A stretch of DNA of 22,588 nucleotides from a virus, in IMG/VR virus record IMGVR_UViG_3300025872_002014, positions 1 to 22,588 of that record; one strand, written 5' to 3'. The position numbers and the translations under genes are program-made. Positions 1 through 7,104 of the stretch are shown one piece after another (the first letter of the stretch is position 1; each line of letters begins with the position of its first letter). The notes below the pieces were generated by a model. That model saw nothing but the letters and a program-made list of their open reading frames with translations, searched no databases and had not been told where the DNA came from.

Positions 1-38
1 GAGCTGTCTTCGCTGAGGCTCGATTATATGCTGTGTGA

Positions 39-329
39 TTACTCATTTGTAAAATTGTCACTGATATAGCTGTTGATGTTGTCACCTATGTCGTAGCCCC
101 AATTCCAGTTGTTATCGTATGCCTCTTGCCATTCATCTGTGTCGGGCATAGCATCTATAAAACCTTCAATACCGTGTGCAAACCAATCTGCAAAGATTTC
201 AGGGTCAATCCAACCTTGTTCATCAACCACACCATGTTTGGTTAAGATTTCTCGCAACATTACAATATTGGTTGTGCCATTTACACAATCTTCTAGTTCT
301 TCGTCGGTTAGAGTTTTGGCATCTTTCAT
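39..329 (-). CDS. Hypothetical acidic protein, 96 aa
   Basis: I do not recognise this protein. It is acidic and rich in aromatic residues (a WNWGYD stretch near residue 75), with no membrane segment or signal peptide. Its ATG overlaps the clpS stop codon in an ATGA joint, so it is probably translated by coupling to clpS and is the last gene of the ClpS unit visible here. Nothing coding is evident in the 38 bases beyond its stop. Function unknown. Confidence 0.75.
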   Translation of the reverse strand: MKDAKTLTDEELEDCVNGTTNIVMLREILTKHGVVDEQGWIDPEIFADWFAHGIEGFIDAMPDTDEWQEAYDNNWNWGYDIGDNINSYISDNFTNE

Positions 330-628
330 TCATCTGCCTCGAGTTTAACTACAAGTGGAAAGCCATGACGCTTGGCCATGACACTGACTTCGATACCTTT
401 TTGTTCTGCTATTTCAAATGGTAATACAGCAACTACAGCAGCTCCTTGCTCATGGATTTGGTGTGTGATCTCCATAGCAGCTTCTCGTTCGATATGGAAT
501 ACGATCACAAGACTTTCGATAACAAATTCCATTGTGGTTTGATCATCATTTACATAGATCACTTTATACAATGGGGGTTCTTTGATTTGAACAATGGGTT
601 TGATTTTAACAATAGTATCGGTACCCAT
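326..628 (-). CDS. clpS: ClpS-like adaptor of ClpAP protease
   Basis: ClpS hands proteins with destabilising N-terminal residues (N-degrons) to the ClpA unfoldase. This 100-aa protein has the family's usual length. After a free N-terminal tail it shows PPLYKVIYVNDDQTTMEF, matching the substrate-pocket strand (NDD..T.MEF) of E. coli ClpS. The helix with IHEQG carries the histidine that reads the N-terminal amino group, and AEQK with a terminal PLVVKLE strand completes the fold. The start is supported by a strong AGGAGG site directly after the upstream terminator. No clpA or clpP is in this window, so it would have to work with host ClpA. With DnaK and Hsp20 upstream it forms a protein quality-control group. 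Identity is firm; the effect on the host is inferred. Confidence 0.93.
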   Translation of the reverse strand: MGTDTIVKIKPIVQIKEPPLYKVIYVNDDQTTMEFVIESLVIVFHIEREAAMEITHQIHEQGAAVVAVLPFEIAEQKGIEVSVMAKRHGFPLVVKLEADE

Positions 629-639
629 GACTACCTCCT

Positions 640-667
640 AAAAAGTGCGGGGTCTAGCCCCGCACTA
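640..667 (-). terminator. Rho-independent terminator after hsp20, touching the clpS RBS
   Basis: A perfect 9-bp stem (AGTGCGGGG / CCCCGCACT, 5-nt loop) follows the hsp20 stop and is followed by TTTTT on the minus strand. The U tract runs straight into the AGGAGG site of clpS, so transcripts that read through carry the hairpin immediately before the clpS start. Confidence 0.85.
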
Positions 668-670
668 ATA

Positions 671-1123
671 TTAACGCTTTTTGCTAGTGATAGCAATCTT
701 TTTGGGTTTCAATTCTTCTGGAACTATGCGTTCTAATGCTACAGTAAGAACACCATCAGCAAAGTTAGCCGCAGTGACTTCTACATGATTACCCAATGGC
801 CATGTCTTACGGAAATCACGTTTACTGATACCATGATGCAAGTAAACAGGTCCGTCTAAGTCACCAGTCTTGACCTTTTGCTGTCCTTCTACTGTAAGGT
901 AACCTTCGTGTACTGTGATTTCAACTTCATCCTCTTTGAAACCAGCAAGAGCGATTTCTACCGCATAACGATTCTCATCATAACGAATAATGTTGTATGG
1001 AGGATAGTTACTGTTGGAACCAGCATTGACACTGCGACTTAGTGTGTCAAACAGTTCGTCTAGACCTACGCTATATCGAGCAATGGTAGGAATATCAAAG
1101 GCTTTTAGTGTTAGTGTACTCAT
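671..1123 (-). CDS. hsp20: Small heat-shock protein Hsp20 (IbpA-like)
   Basis: This is a 150-aa small heat-shock protein of the alpha-crystallin family, an ATP-independent holdase that keeps unfolding proteins soluble for DnaK-type refolding. Visible features are NYPPYNI before the alpha-crystallin domain, the EIALAGFKEDEVEI and GYLTVEGQQ strands, YLHHGISKRDFRKTW, the DGVLTVAL strand and a C-terminal IAI (the IxI oligomerisation motif). I start at ATG 1123 because AAAGGAG lies at the right distance; an in-frame ATG 24 nt upstream would put that site inside the gene. It lies 71 nt after dnaK, with a stem-loop between, and ends at a terminator. Hsp20 genes are common in T4-like cyanophages, so this one fits a phage genome. 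Confidence 0.95.
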   Translation of the reverse strand: MSTLTLKAFDIPTIARYSVGLDELFDTLSRSVNAGSNSNYPPYNIIRYDENRYAVEIALAGFKEDEVEITVHEGYLTVEGQQKVKTGDLDGPVYLHHGISKRDFRKTWPLGNHVEVTAANFADGVLTVALERIVPEELKPKKIAITSKKR

Positions 1124-1156
1124 TTTCTTTTCTCCTTTCATAAGCAAGTTTAGAGT

Positions 1157-1180
1157 GGGAGCCCGATGATCGGCACTCCC
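1157..1180 (-). other. Stem-loop between dnaK and hsp20
   Basis: GGGAGTGCCGATCATCGGGCTCCC folds into GGGAG/CTCCC plus CCG/CGG with a wobble pair, one bulge and a small loop. No U tract follows, so it looks more like an mRNA processing or stability element between dnaK and hsp20 than a terminator. Confidence 0.55.
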
Positions 1181-1194
1181 TAGACACTAGTAAA

Positions 1195-3102
1195 TTACTT
1201 CTTATCGGCAGGTTTTTCAGTAAACTCAGCATCAACAACCGTGTCCTTGCTGTCTTCTGCTGGTTTAGCTTCGGCTGCTGCCTTTTCAGCCTCGCTCTTG
1301 ATGCGATACAACTCGTTGGTTGACTGCATCATGTCTGAAATCTTGGTGCGAATCACTTCTGGATCATCACCCTTTTTTACTTCTTCTAGTGCTGCAATAG
1401 CCTCTTCGATTTTCTTAGCTTCGTCCTCAGGTAACTTTGATTTATATTCATCAAAGTCCTTCTTAACAAAATCAATTTGACTATCTGCACTATTACGAGC
1501 ACCAACTAGTTCAACAACTTTCTTATCAGCTTCGGCATTGTCCTCGGCATCTTTTACCATGCGTTGAATTTCAGCCTCACTTAGACCTGAACTGGCCTTG
1601 ATAGTGATGTTGTTTTCTTTGCCAGTGTTCTTGTCTGCTGCACGTACTTTGAGAATACCATTGGCGTCAATGTCAAAGGTAACTTCGATTTGTGGCTGTC
1701 CTTTTGGTGCTGGCGGAATACCATCCAAACTAAATTCACCTAGCAACTTATTATGTACAGCAACTTCACGCTCACCTTGGAATACCTTGATAGTAACAGC
1801 AGGTTGGTTATGCTCGGCTGTAGAGAATACTTGGCTATGCTTGGTAGGAATAGTTGTATTCTTTTGAATCACTTTAGTCATTACACCACCTAAAGTTTCA
1901 ATACCAAGACTTAATGGAGTAACGTCAAGCAAGAGCACATCCTTACGATCACCTGCTAGTACAGCGCCTTGTACAGCAGCGCCAACTGCTACAGCTTCGT
2001 CTGGGTTCACGTCTCGACGTGGAGCACGACCAAACAACTTTTCTACAGTATCTTGTACTTTGGGCATACGAGTCATGCCACCAACAAGAATAACTTCGTC
2101 AATGTCCCCAGTTGAGACACCAGCATCTCGCATGGCAGTTTGGCATGGGCCTACACTGCGTTGAATTAACTCATCTACCAGACTTTCTAGTTTAGCACGA
2201 GTGATGTTAATGTTCATGTGCTTGGGACCAGTAGCATCAGCAGTAACATAAGGCAAGTTTACTGCGGTACTGTTCGTACTTGACAATTCGATCTTGGCCT
2301 TTTCTGCTGCTTCTTTTAGACGCTGTAGAGCCAATACATCTTTAGAGAGGTCAACACCTTGTTCCCGTTTGAACTCGTCAATCAAGTAGTCCATCAAGCG
2401 TTGGTCAAAGTCTTCACCACCTAGGAACGTGTCACCGTTGGTGCTAAGTACTTCGATTTGCTTGTCACCATCTACATTGGAAATCTCAATGATTGACACG
2501 TCAAATGTACCACCACCTAAATCGTATACAGCTACCTTACGATCCGCTTTATCCGATTTATCAACGCCATAAGCCAGCGCGGCAGCAGTCGGTTCATTAA
2601 TGATACGAAGAACTTCCAAGCCAGCAATGCGGCCAGCATCTTTAGTAGCTTGACGCTGACTATCATTAAAATAGGCCGGAACAGTAATAACAGCTTGGGT
2701 AACATCATGGCCTAGATAGTCCTCTGCGGTCTTTTTCATCTTACGCAGTACTTCAGCACTCACCTGAGGTGGTGCCATACGTTCACCGTTGGCCTCAATC
2801 CAAGCATCACCATTGTCGGCCTTGACGATGCTATATGGCATAAGGCCAATGTCTTTTTGTACTGCTTCTTCCTCAAAGCGGCGACCAATTAGACGCTTTG
2901 CGGCATAAATTGTATTCTTGGGATTGGTTACTGCTTGACGTTTTGCTGGTGCACCAACTAAGACTTCTGCGTCAGTGTAAGCAACAATACTGGGAGTGGT
3001 TCGTGCGCCTTCGGCATTTTCTAGAACCTTTGTGGTTCCATTCTCTACAACTGCTACGCAACTATTGGTGGTACCTAAATCGATACCAATGACTTTGCTC
3101 AT
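1195..3102 (-). CDS. dnaK: Chaperone DnaK (Hsp70), full length
   Basis: This is a complete 635-aa Hsp70, the usual bacterial length (E. coli DnaK is 638). In order: [13 protein letters not shown] at the N-terminus (phosphate 1), [21 protein letters not shown] (phosphate 2), VGGMTRMP (adenosine motif), the interdomain linker [19 protein letters not shown], the substrate-binding domain with [12 protein letters not shown] and [10 protein letters not shown], then a helical lid ending in [15 protein letters not shown]. No catalytic motif is missing, so it should be an active ATPase. AAAGGAG precedes the ATG. The promoter upstream is a sigma70 consensus whose -10 is also an exact TATAAATA. No dnaJ or grpE is present in the window, so it presumably uses host co-chaperones. 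hsp20 and clpS follow. A full DnaK is unusual in phage genomes; identity is certain, phage ownership is inferred from the surroundings. Confidence 0.98.
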   Translation of the reverse strand: MSKVIGIDLGTTNSCVAVVENGTTKVLENAEGARTTPSIVAYTDAEVLVGAPAKRQAVTNPKNTIYAAKRLIGRRFEEEAVQKDIGLMPYSIVKADNGDAWIEANGERMAPPQVSAEVLRKMKKTAEDYLGHDVTQAVITVPAYFNDSQRQATKDAGRIAGLEVLRIINEPTAAALAYGVDKSDKADRKVAVYDLGGGTFDVSIIEISNVDGDKQIEVLSTNGDTFLGGEDFDQRLMDYLIDEFKREQGVDLSKDVLALQRLKEAAEKAKIELSSTNSTAVNLPYVTADATGPKHMNINITRAKLESLVDELIQRSVGPCQTAMRDAGVSTGDIDEVILVGGMTRMPKVQDTVEKLFGRAPRRDVNPDEAVAVGAAVQGAVLAGDRKDVLLLDVTPLSLGIETLGGVMTKVIQKNTTIPTKHSQVFSTAEHNQPAVTIKVFQGEREVAVHNKLLGEFSLDGIPPAPKGQPQIEVTFDIDANGILKVRAADKNTGKENNITIKASSGLSEAEIQRMVKDAEDNAEADKKVVELVGARNSADSQIDFVKKDFDEYKSKLPEDEAKKIEEAIAALEEVKKGDDPEVIRTKISDMMQSTNELYRIKSEAEKAAAEAKPAEDSKDTVVDAEFTEKPADKK

Positions 3103-3162
3103 TGTTTATCTCCTTTAATTAAGCAAGAATTTGTAAAACCCTGTTCAGGCATCTTACATACG

Positions 3163-3193
3163 TATTTATACCTGATATTAGACTTTATGTCAA
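3163..3193 (-). promoter_or_regulatory. dnaK promoter: sigma70 consensus with embedded T4-late box
   Basis: On the minus strand TTGACA, a 17-bp spacer and TATAAA lie about 60 nt before the dnaK start. The -10 extends to TATAAATA, identical to the T4 late promoter consensus, so this one site could serve both early (host sigma70) and late transcription. The -35 overlaps the stop codon of the preceding gene. Confidence 0.85.
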
Positions 3194-3540
3194 ATTTTTT
3201 CTATTCGCCAACGTAAGAACCACTGAATAAGTTCAGGTGATTCTGTGCCCTCACCAAAATAAGCACGATTAGTTTTTCTAGATAAAACTCGCTGTACATT
3301 TGGTGGGAGAAAACGTTCGTATTTTTGATTCACTAAAATGAAACTGACTCCACTGATAACATGAAATAACCACATGTCCGAGTCAGACATTTGCACATGC
3401 CAAAGATGTATATCGTATAACTCGGGCACAGTTTTTAACCATAGCACCAGAGTGTCTATGTCATTATCTACTGCGTTAATTACCAAATAGCTATGAGGGC
3501 TTAAGATTTTATCTGGTGGGGTTATAATTTGACTTGACAT
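3190..3540 (-). CDS. Hypothetical protein, 116 aa
   Basis: I do not recognise a characterised family. The protein is soluble, has an IITPPDKIL start and a central part rich in aromatic and hydrophobic residues (LWHVQMSDSDMWLFHV). It ends in WFLRWRIEKI. Its start lies 32 nt inside the end of the large membrane-protein gene, so the two are probably co-translated and may act together. Its stop codon forms part of the dnaK -35 element. Confidence 0.75.
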   Translation of the reverse strand: MSSQIITPPDKILSPHSYLVINAVDNDIDTLVLWLKTVPELYDIHLWHVQMSDSDMWLFHVISGVSFILVNQKYERFLPPNVQRVLSRKTNRAYFGEGTESPELIQWFLRWRIEKI

Positions 3541-4975
3541 TTTTTAAGTATTCGAAAACCAAATCTTGTTCATTTTGAGTTAAATCTTCAGGAGCTATCT
3601 CACCATTTTCTACACACTTAATAATGTAACGTATGTATGCTTCATTGTGAGTATAGCTGTCGCTAATGTTTTTGTCTACCTCTATCCACTTATTACCATT
3701 ATATTTGTATAACTTGCTAGGAACTGTGGCTATGCTTACATGCATCTGTCCTCGGGTAGGATTACGAGGAAACTCTCTACCAAAACTGGCTTCGTGATCA
3801 GGTTTCGGTAATAAATCTAATTCAACTTCGCCGGATTTTTTACGTTCTAGATCAACTAGTATGTCTCCATAACCAATATCCTTTAGTACCCTATGATGAT
3901 ATACAGCGCCATCGATTATAACGTGTTCGTTATCCATGACTGTATACAGTGGTATGTCACGGTATTCTGGTAGTATATCTTTTACATCTTCTATATGTTG
4001 TATTATCTCATGCTTAGGTTCATCGGCTCGATATACTTGAGGAGGAAGTCGTATACCCGGTACCTTGCCTACCCATGGGCGCTCTAGATAAACCTGCTTG
4101 GCACTTGGAGGTTGCGTTGTAGTGGTGGTTGTTGAACTAGTTGTAGTTGAACTGGTTGTAGAAGTAGTTGAAGTACTTGTTGACGTTGTTGAAGTTGTAG
4201 TAGTTGGTGGTGCTCTTAATTGACGTTCCCACTCTAAATGTCTGCTACCGGCTAAGATAAGCACGATTGCTAAAGGATCGAATACTACGACAATTAGTAT
4301 AATAACCCAACGTACAGCAGATTCTAACAAATTGTTATCTGTGGTATCACCATAGATCAGTGCTGCTATATACTTAATCGGACCAACTTCGGCTTCGACC
4401 TTTCTAACTTCCGCAGCAATAGGAGCTCTTGCTTCATTAAGCTCACTAATTTTCTTTTGTTCGGTTTCGATGTCACGGATAAGCCTTTGACGCTCTGGTG
4501 CCTGTTGTCGTCTAATCTGTACTGATCTTTCCGCACCCGATTCTGTCGTTGAGCGCCCCATAATTTGGTCCACTGCTGCATCCAACTGTTTAAGTGCTGC
4601 CCTATTACCATCGATATTCTCCTTGGCTATTCGAATCTTTTCATCATAGATAGCAATTTTACTAGTTACATCACCTGACACTAGACTTTGATCACTATGT
4701 GCTTTACTTAGATAACCAAATGTGCCCATGCTGGTTAACAGCATGAGTGCCAATAAACTGGGTAATAAGTAGGCTTTATAGGTCCATGGCGCACGATGCC
4801 AATTTCTGTGCAGCCACATAGCAGCAATAACTTTGCCGGTTTCTAGTGCGCCGCCCATGATCATAACAGGTATTACCGCGGCTGAGAATATGGCCACTAG
4901 TCCTAATACCGAGTAATAGGCTGCTACTACACTAAGGAAGAAGGCAACCGCTAGAGTGAGATAACCAAACCACAT
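3509..4975 (-). CDS. Multi-pass membrane protein with coiled coil and Thr/Ser linker
   Basis: This 488-aa protein has about three N-terminal membrane helices (residues 3-45 and 66-90), with a GGALETGKVIAAMWLH segment between. A long coiled coil rich in Glu, Lys, Arg and Gln follows (about 100-200), then another strongly hydrophobic region (about 200-243). A linker of almost only Thr and Ser lies at about 258-288, and a soluble C-terminal domain of about 200 residues includes SKLYKYNGNKWIEVDK. From memory, similar architectures recur in T4-like phages of marine bacteria as uncharacterised membrane proteins, but I cannot check this. It should sit in the inner membrane with the C-terminal domain on a flexible stalk. 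The adjacent genes are sod upstream and a 116-aa unknown downstream. Function unknown. Confidence 0.85.
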   Translation of the reverse strand: MWFGYLTLAVAFFLSVVAAYYSVLGLVAIFSAAVIPVMIMGGALETGKVIAAMWLHRNWHRAPWTYKAYLLPSLLALMLLTSMGTFGYLSKAHSDQSLVSGDVTSKIAIYDEKIRIAKENIDGNRAALKQLDAAVDQIMGRSTTESGAERSVQIRRQQAPERQRLIRDIETEQKKISELNEARAPIAAEVRKVEAEVGPIKYIAALIYGDTTDNNLLESAVRWVIILIVVVFDPLAIVLILAGSRHLEWERQLRAPPTTTTSTTSTSTSTTSTTSSTTTSSTTTTTTQPPSAKQVYLERPWVGKVPGIRLPPQVYRADEPKHEIIQHIEDVKDILPEYRDIPLYTVMDNEHVIIDGAVYHHRVLKDIGYGDILVDLERKKSGEVELDLLPKPDHEASFGREFPRNPTRGQMHVSIATVPSKLYKYNGNKWIEVDKNISDSYTHNEAYIRYIIKCVENGEIAPEDLTQNEQDLVFEYLKNVKSNYNPTR

Positions 4976-4984
4976 AAGTAGATC

Positions 4985-5521
4985 CTACAACCTACTATTA
5001 ATCACGCCCCAATTGATTATCCGCCAAATGTTATCGAGGTATTTTTTCTTGTTGGTGCCGTAATCAGTGACCCAAACGTGTTCCCACCAATCCACCAATA
5101 ATAGTATGTCTGTGCGTTTTGCATGATTTTTAATAGTTTTGATTTCACCATTTCTAGCCAAGTATACCCACCCTGAACCTTGTACACCCATGGCAGTCTC
5201 GGCAAACTTTTCCTTGAAATCACCAAAAGTGTTATACTTCTTGTTAATTAATGTATTAACTGGTCCGGCTGGTCTGTTATTGCTAGTAGGTGAACGAAAT
5301 TGTTCAAAAAAGATATTGTGTAAGAAAGCACCGGCTTCGTTAAACGAAGGATCACCCTTGCCATCATTGTAGCGTTCTACGTACCCACGAGCTAGGTCAA
5401 GGTGCCTATTCATGGCTAATTCTGTAAGAACAGGAGCTAGTGCACCACGTGAATAACGTAGTTTTTTTAATTCTAGTTTGGTGCTGCCTTCAACAATGGT
5501 AATTAAGTCACGTATATCCAT
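4985..5521 (-). CDS. sod: Fe/Mn-family superoxide dismutase
   Basis: It converts superoxide to peroxide and oxygen. The 178-aa protein aligns over the E. coli SodB length. All four metal ligands are visible: H40, H68 (GAFLHNIFFEQF), D144 and H148 (VDWWEHVWVTDY). GSGWVYLARNG matches the conserved GSGW segment and WRIINW the C-terminal one. Position 64, four residues before H68, is Gly where FeSOD has Gln. H133 (KNHAK) stands where MnSOD has Gln, as in some actinobacterial and archaeal enzymes. The gateway His30 of E. coli FeSOD is not conserved, though Y48 may be the gateway Tyr. Metal choice cannot be assigned. It ends one nucleotide from infA and just before the membrane protein gene. No signal peptide, so cytoplasmic. 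Confidence 0.9.
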   Translation of the reverse strand: MDIRDLITIVEGSTKLELKKLRYSRGALAPVLTELAMNRHLDLARGYVERYNDGKGDPSFNEAGAFLHNIFFEQFRSPTSNNRPAGPVNTLINKKYNTFGDFKEKFAETAMGVQGSGWVYLARNGEIKTIKNHAKRTDILLLVDWWEHVWVTDYGTNKKKYLDNIWRIINWGVINSRL

Positions 5522-5522
5522 G

Positions 5523-5741
5523 CTACTTTTTTCTATAAATCACACGACCACGAGTCATGTCATATGGGGACATTTCTATGTCTACTCGATCGCCTTGTAT
5601 GATTTTGATATCGTTCTTACGCATTTTACCACCTAGGTAAGCTATGATTTTATGCTTGTTCTCAAGCTCGACCCTAAACATAGCATTGGGTAAAACTTCA
5701 TATACTGTACCAGGAATGGTTAAAATATCTTCTTTGGACAA
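5523..5741 (-). CDS. infA: Translation initiation factor IF-1, TTG start
   Basis: IF-1 binds the ribosomal A site of the 30S subunit during initiation. The 72-aa length equals bacterial IF-1 and the S1-type OB fold is clear: [33 protein letters not shown], and [13 protein letters not shown]. The start is TTG, with AAGGAG a few bases before it and no in-frame ATG upstream, so expression may be tuned down. It is followed almost without a gap by sod. The late-promoter-like AATAAATA lies about 20 nt upstream, and the 59-aa gene's sigma70 promoter is further up. IF-1 genes are rare in phages; known examples come from very large phages with other translation genes. Confidence 0.95.
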   Translation of the reverse strand: MSKEDILTIPGTVYEVLPNAMFRVELENKHKIIAYLGGKMRKNDIKIIQGDRVDIEMSPYDMTRGRVIYRKK

Positions 5742-5758
5742 AATTTCTCCTTGTTGTA

Positions 5759-5766
5759 TATTTATT
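5759..5766 (-). promoter_or_regulatory. T4-late-like box upstream of infA
   Basis: Minus-strand AATAAATA differs from the T4 late consensus TATAAATA at one base and lies just upstream of the AAGGAG site of infA, in the short gap after the preceding gene. Its position fits a late promoter, but A/T-rich sequence can produce this by chance. Confidence 0.4.
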
Positions 5767-5773
5767 GCGGGGA

Positions 5774-6097
5774 TTAGGCTTTGATCTCTACTTTAGCCAA
5801 ATGGTATTTGGTAGGAAAGCGATCAGCAATAGCACGACCCAATTCATCTGCACTCTTGGCCTGTGCTAGAAAATCATTGCCGTCATAGGCATAAAAAATG
5901 CCATTTATTTCTTCTACTGTGATAACAGGCCTCTGCCCTGGCAACTTTACTTCGGTTATGCGATTTTGAATTTCAGCCTTGTGAATCTGTCCAATTTTAA
6001 TCCATACGCTTACTTGCCCGATTTTGTAGGCAAAGAAAAACAATAAAGCATTAATTACAAAAGACCAAAATTCTTGCATTTCCATATTTATACCCAT
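5774..6097 (-). CDS. Small single-pass membrane protein, about 107 aa
   Basis: One N-terminal hydrophobic helix ([18 protein letters not shown]) is followed by a soluble domain of about 75 residues with the [20 protein letters not shown] segment. The fold is not recognised. The start is uncertain: ATG at 6097 overlaps the upstream 59-aa gene and has no clear RBS, whereas ATG at 6085 follows that gene's stop and ATG at 6079 has a weak GGA before it. A TATAAATA box at 6085-6092 lies across these candidates. Confidence 0.75.
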   Translation of the reverse strand: MGINMEMQEFWSFVINALLFFFAYKIGQVSVWIKIGQIHKAEIQNRITEVKLPGQRPVITVEEINGIFYAYDGNDFLAQAKSADELGRAIADRFPTKYHLAKVEIKA

Positions 6098-6267
6098 TTC
6101 AAAGAAAAAAGAACAAGATCGTTATCATTCATAAATTTGAATCGATATCTAGTGGCGCTGGGCCAACCCCAATATTCTAAATCATACTCGATACGATTAC
6201 GCCGACACCATTTGGCTGCTCGTGTGGCACGATCAGCATCGGTAATTACAGTAGATAAGGAATTCAT
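6088..6267 (-). CDS. Small protein, 59 aa, possibly leaderless
   Basis: The ORF begins MNSLSTVITDADRATRAAKW and ends LVLFSLKWV. Its ending resembles the hydrophobic-Lys/Arg-Trp C-termini of several small genes at the right end of the window, which may mark a shared small domain. A perfect sigma70 promoter lies directly upstream, and its predicted transcription start coincides with the A of the ATG, so the mRNA would have no leader. Function unknown. Confidence 0.65.
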   Translation of the reverse strand: MNSLSTVITDADRATRAAKWCRRNRIEYDLEYWGWPSATRYRFKFMNDNDLVLFSLKWV

Positions 6268-6273
6268 GCCTCA

Positions 6274-6302
6274 ATTATACAACTATTTAATACTAGTGTC
6301 AA
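6274..6302 (-). promoter_or_regulatory. Perfect sigma70 promoter (TTGACA-17-TATAAT)
   Basis: Minus-strand TTGACA and TATAAT are both exact consensus with a 17-bp spacer, between the end of the 266-aa glycosyltransferase gene and the 59-aa gene. It can drive the 59-aa gene, the small membrane protein, infA, sod and genes beyond. Confidence 0.88.
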
Positions 6303-6303
6303 A

Positions 6304-7104
6304 TTATCCCACATACTGGCGTGCATAACGGTCATAATAGGCCATGTTGATCTCATGTTGATTATGCCTATACCAATCATAGTATCTTGCATAAACTTGA
6401 GCTAATGACGATTGGTCTAGTGGCTGTAGTGGTCTACGTGCATAATCTAAACTGGCTTGTTTATGTTCTTCAAAATTGGTAGGGTTATCTATGTTGCCAC
6501 TCTGTTTATGACCGGCAATTTCATGTGGATCCGACCAATTGAAGCAATAACTAGGTACATTATTATCATTCAATTCATCAAGTTGTCCCTCATCCCGCAA
6601 CCGAGTGTACCAACTTAGTCCTTCATATCCGGTCTTGTCTTCTCTAAACCCAATCTGTCTTATTCTAGGCATCTTAACTATCACACTGGCTTCTAACGTG
6701 TTTTGAACTAGAGTAACACGATGAGGCTGAGCAAAAAAACTACGCCTAGGTTTCCAAGCATCTCGGCCAATTTCTACTATACCTTCGTATGCCTGCTGCA
6801 TATGCCAAGGTAGGTAAATGTCATCATCATCTGCCAGCATAAAATAATCTCCTCTGGCATGAGTAACAGCATCACGGCATATTTGGCCACGGTTAGTGTA
6901 TTCTGTTCCGGTTTGATAATCGATATTATTGTTCACGACTACAATAGTTGGGTCATTAAATCCTAGCTCAAATGGGTATTCCATATCTGTGTTGAATATT
7001 ATTAGCTCTTTATTGGCATGACTTTGAGCATAATATTGAGCTATGACTCGTTCAACGCAGGTGACTCTGCGATAGCTAGTACATACAAAACTGATTTTAT
7101 CCAT
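6304..7104 (-). CDS. Glycosyltransferase family 2-like (GT-A fold), 266 aa
   Basis: The N-terminus ISFVCTSYRRV and the strand ELIIFNTD fit the GT-A nucleotide-sugar fold. NRGQICRDAVTHARGDYFML leads into ADDDDIYLPWH (residues 91-101), the metal- and sugar-nucleotide-binding DxD region. No membrane segment is seen, so it is likely a cytoplasmic enzyme. It is the last of three glycosyltransferase genes joined by 1-nt TAATG overlaps, implying coupled translation. Acceptor and sugar are not readable from sequence; phage DNA bases, virion proteins or host surface glycans are all possible. Confidence 0.85.
   Translation of the reverse strand: MDKISFVCTSYRRVTCVERVIAQYYAQSHANKELIIFNTDMEYPFELGFNDPTIVVVNNNIDYQTGTEYTNRGQICRDAVTHARGDYFMLADDDDIYLPWHMQQAYEGIVEIGRDAWKPRRSFFAQPHRVTLVQNTLEASVIVKMPRIRQIGFREDKTGYEGLSWYTRLRDEGQLDELNDNNVPSYCFNWSDPHEIAGHKQSGNIDNPTNFEEHKQASLDYARRPLQPLDQSSLAQVYARYYDWYRHNQHEINMAYYDRYARQYVG

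Noticed and set aside
18-30. TATAAT near the left edge as a promoter
   Set aside because: No acceptable -35 at 16-18 bp and the downstream gene is outside the window.
1241-3092. Plus-strand open frames opposite dnaK
   Set aside because: They are antisense shadows of a conserved gene, with no RBS and no recognisable protein; the opposite strand codes for DnaK.
4366-4611. 81-aa minus-strand frame inside the membrane protein gene
   Set aside because: It lies wholly inside the coiled-coil part in another frame and shows only low-complexity basic sequence.
5017-5226. 69-aa frame inside sod
   Set aside because: An alternative frame of the SOD gene; all ligands and conserved motifs are in the longer frame.
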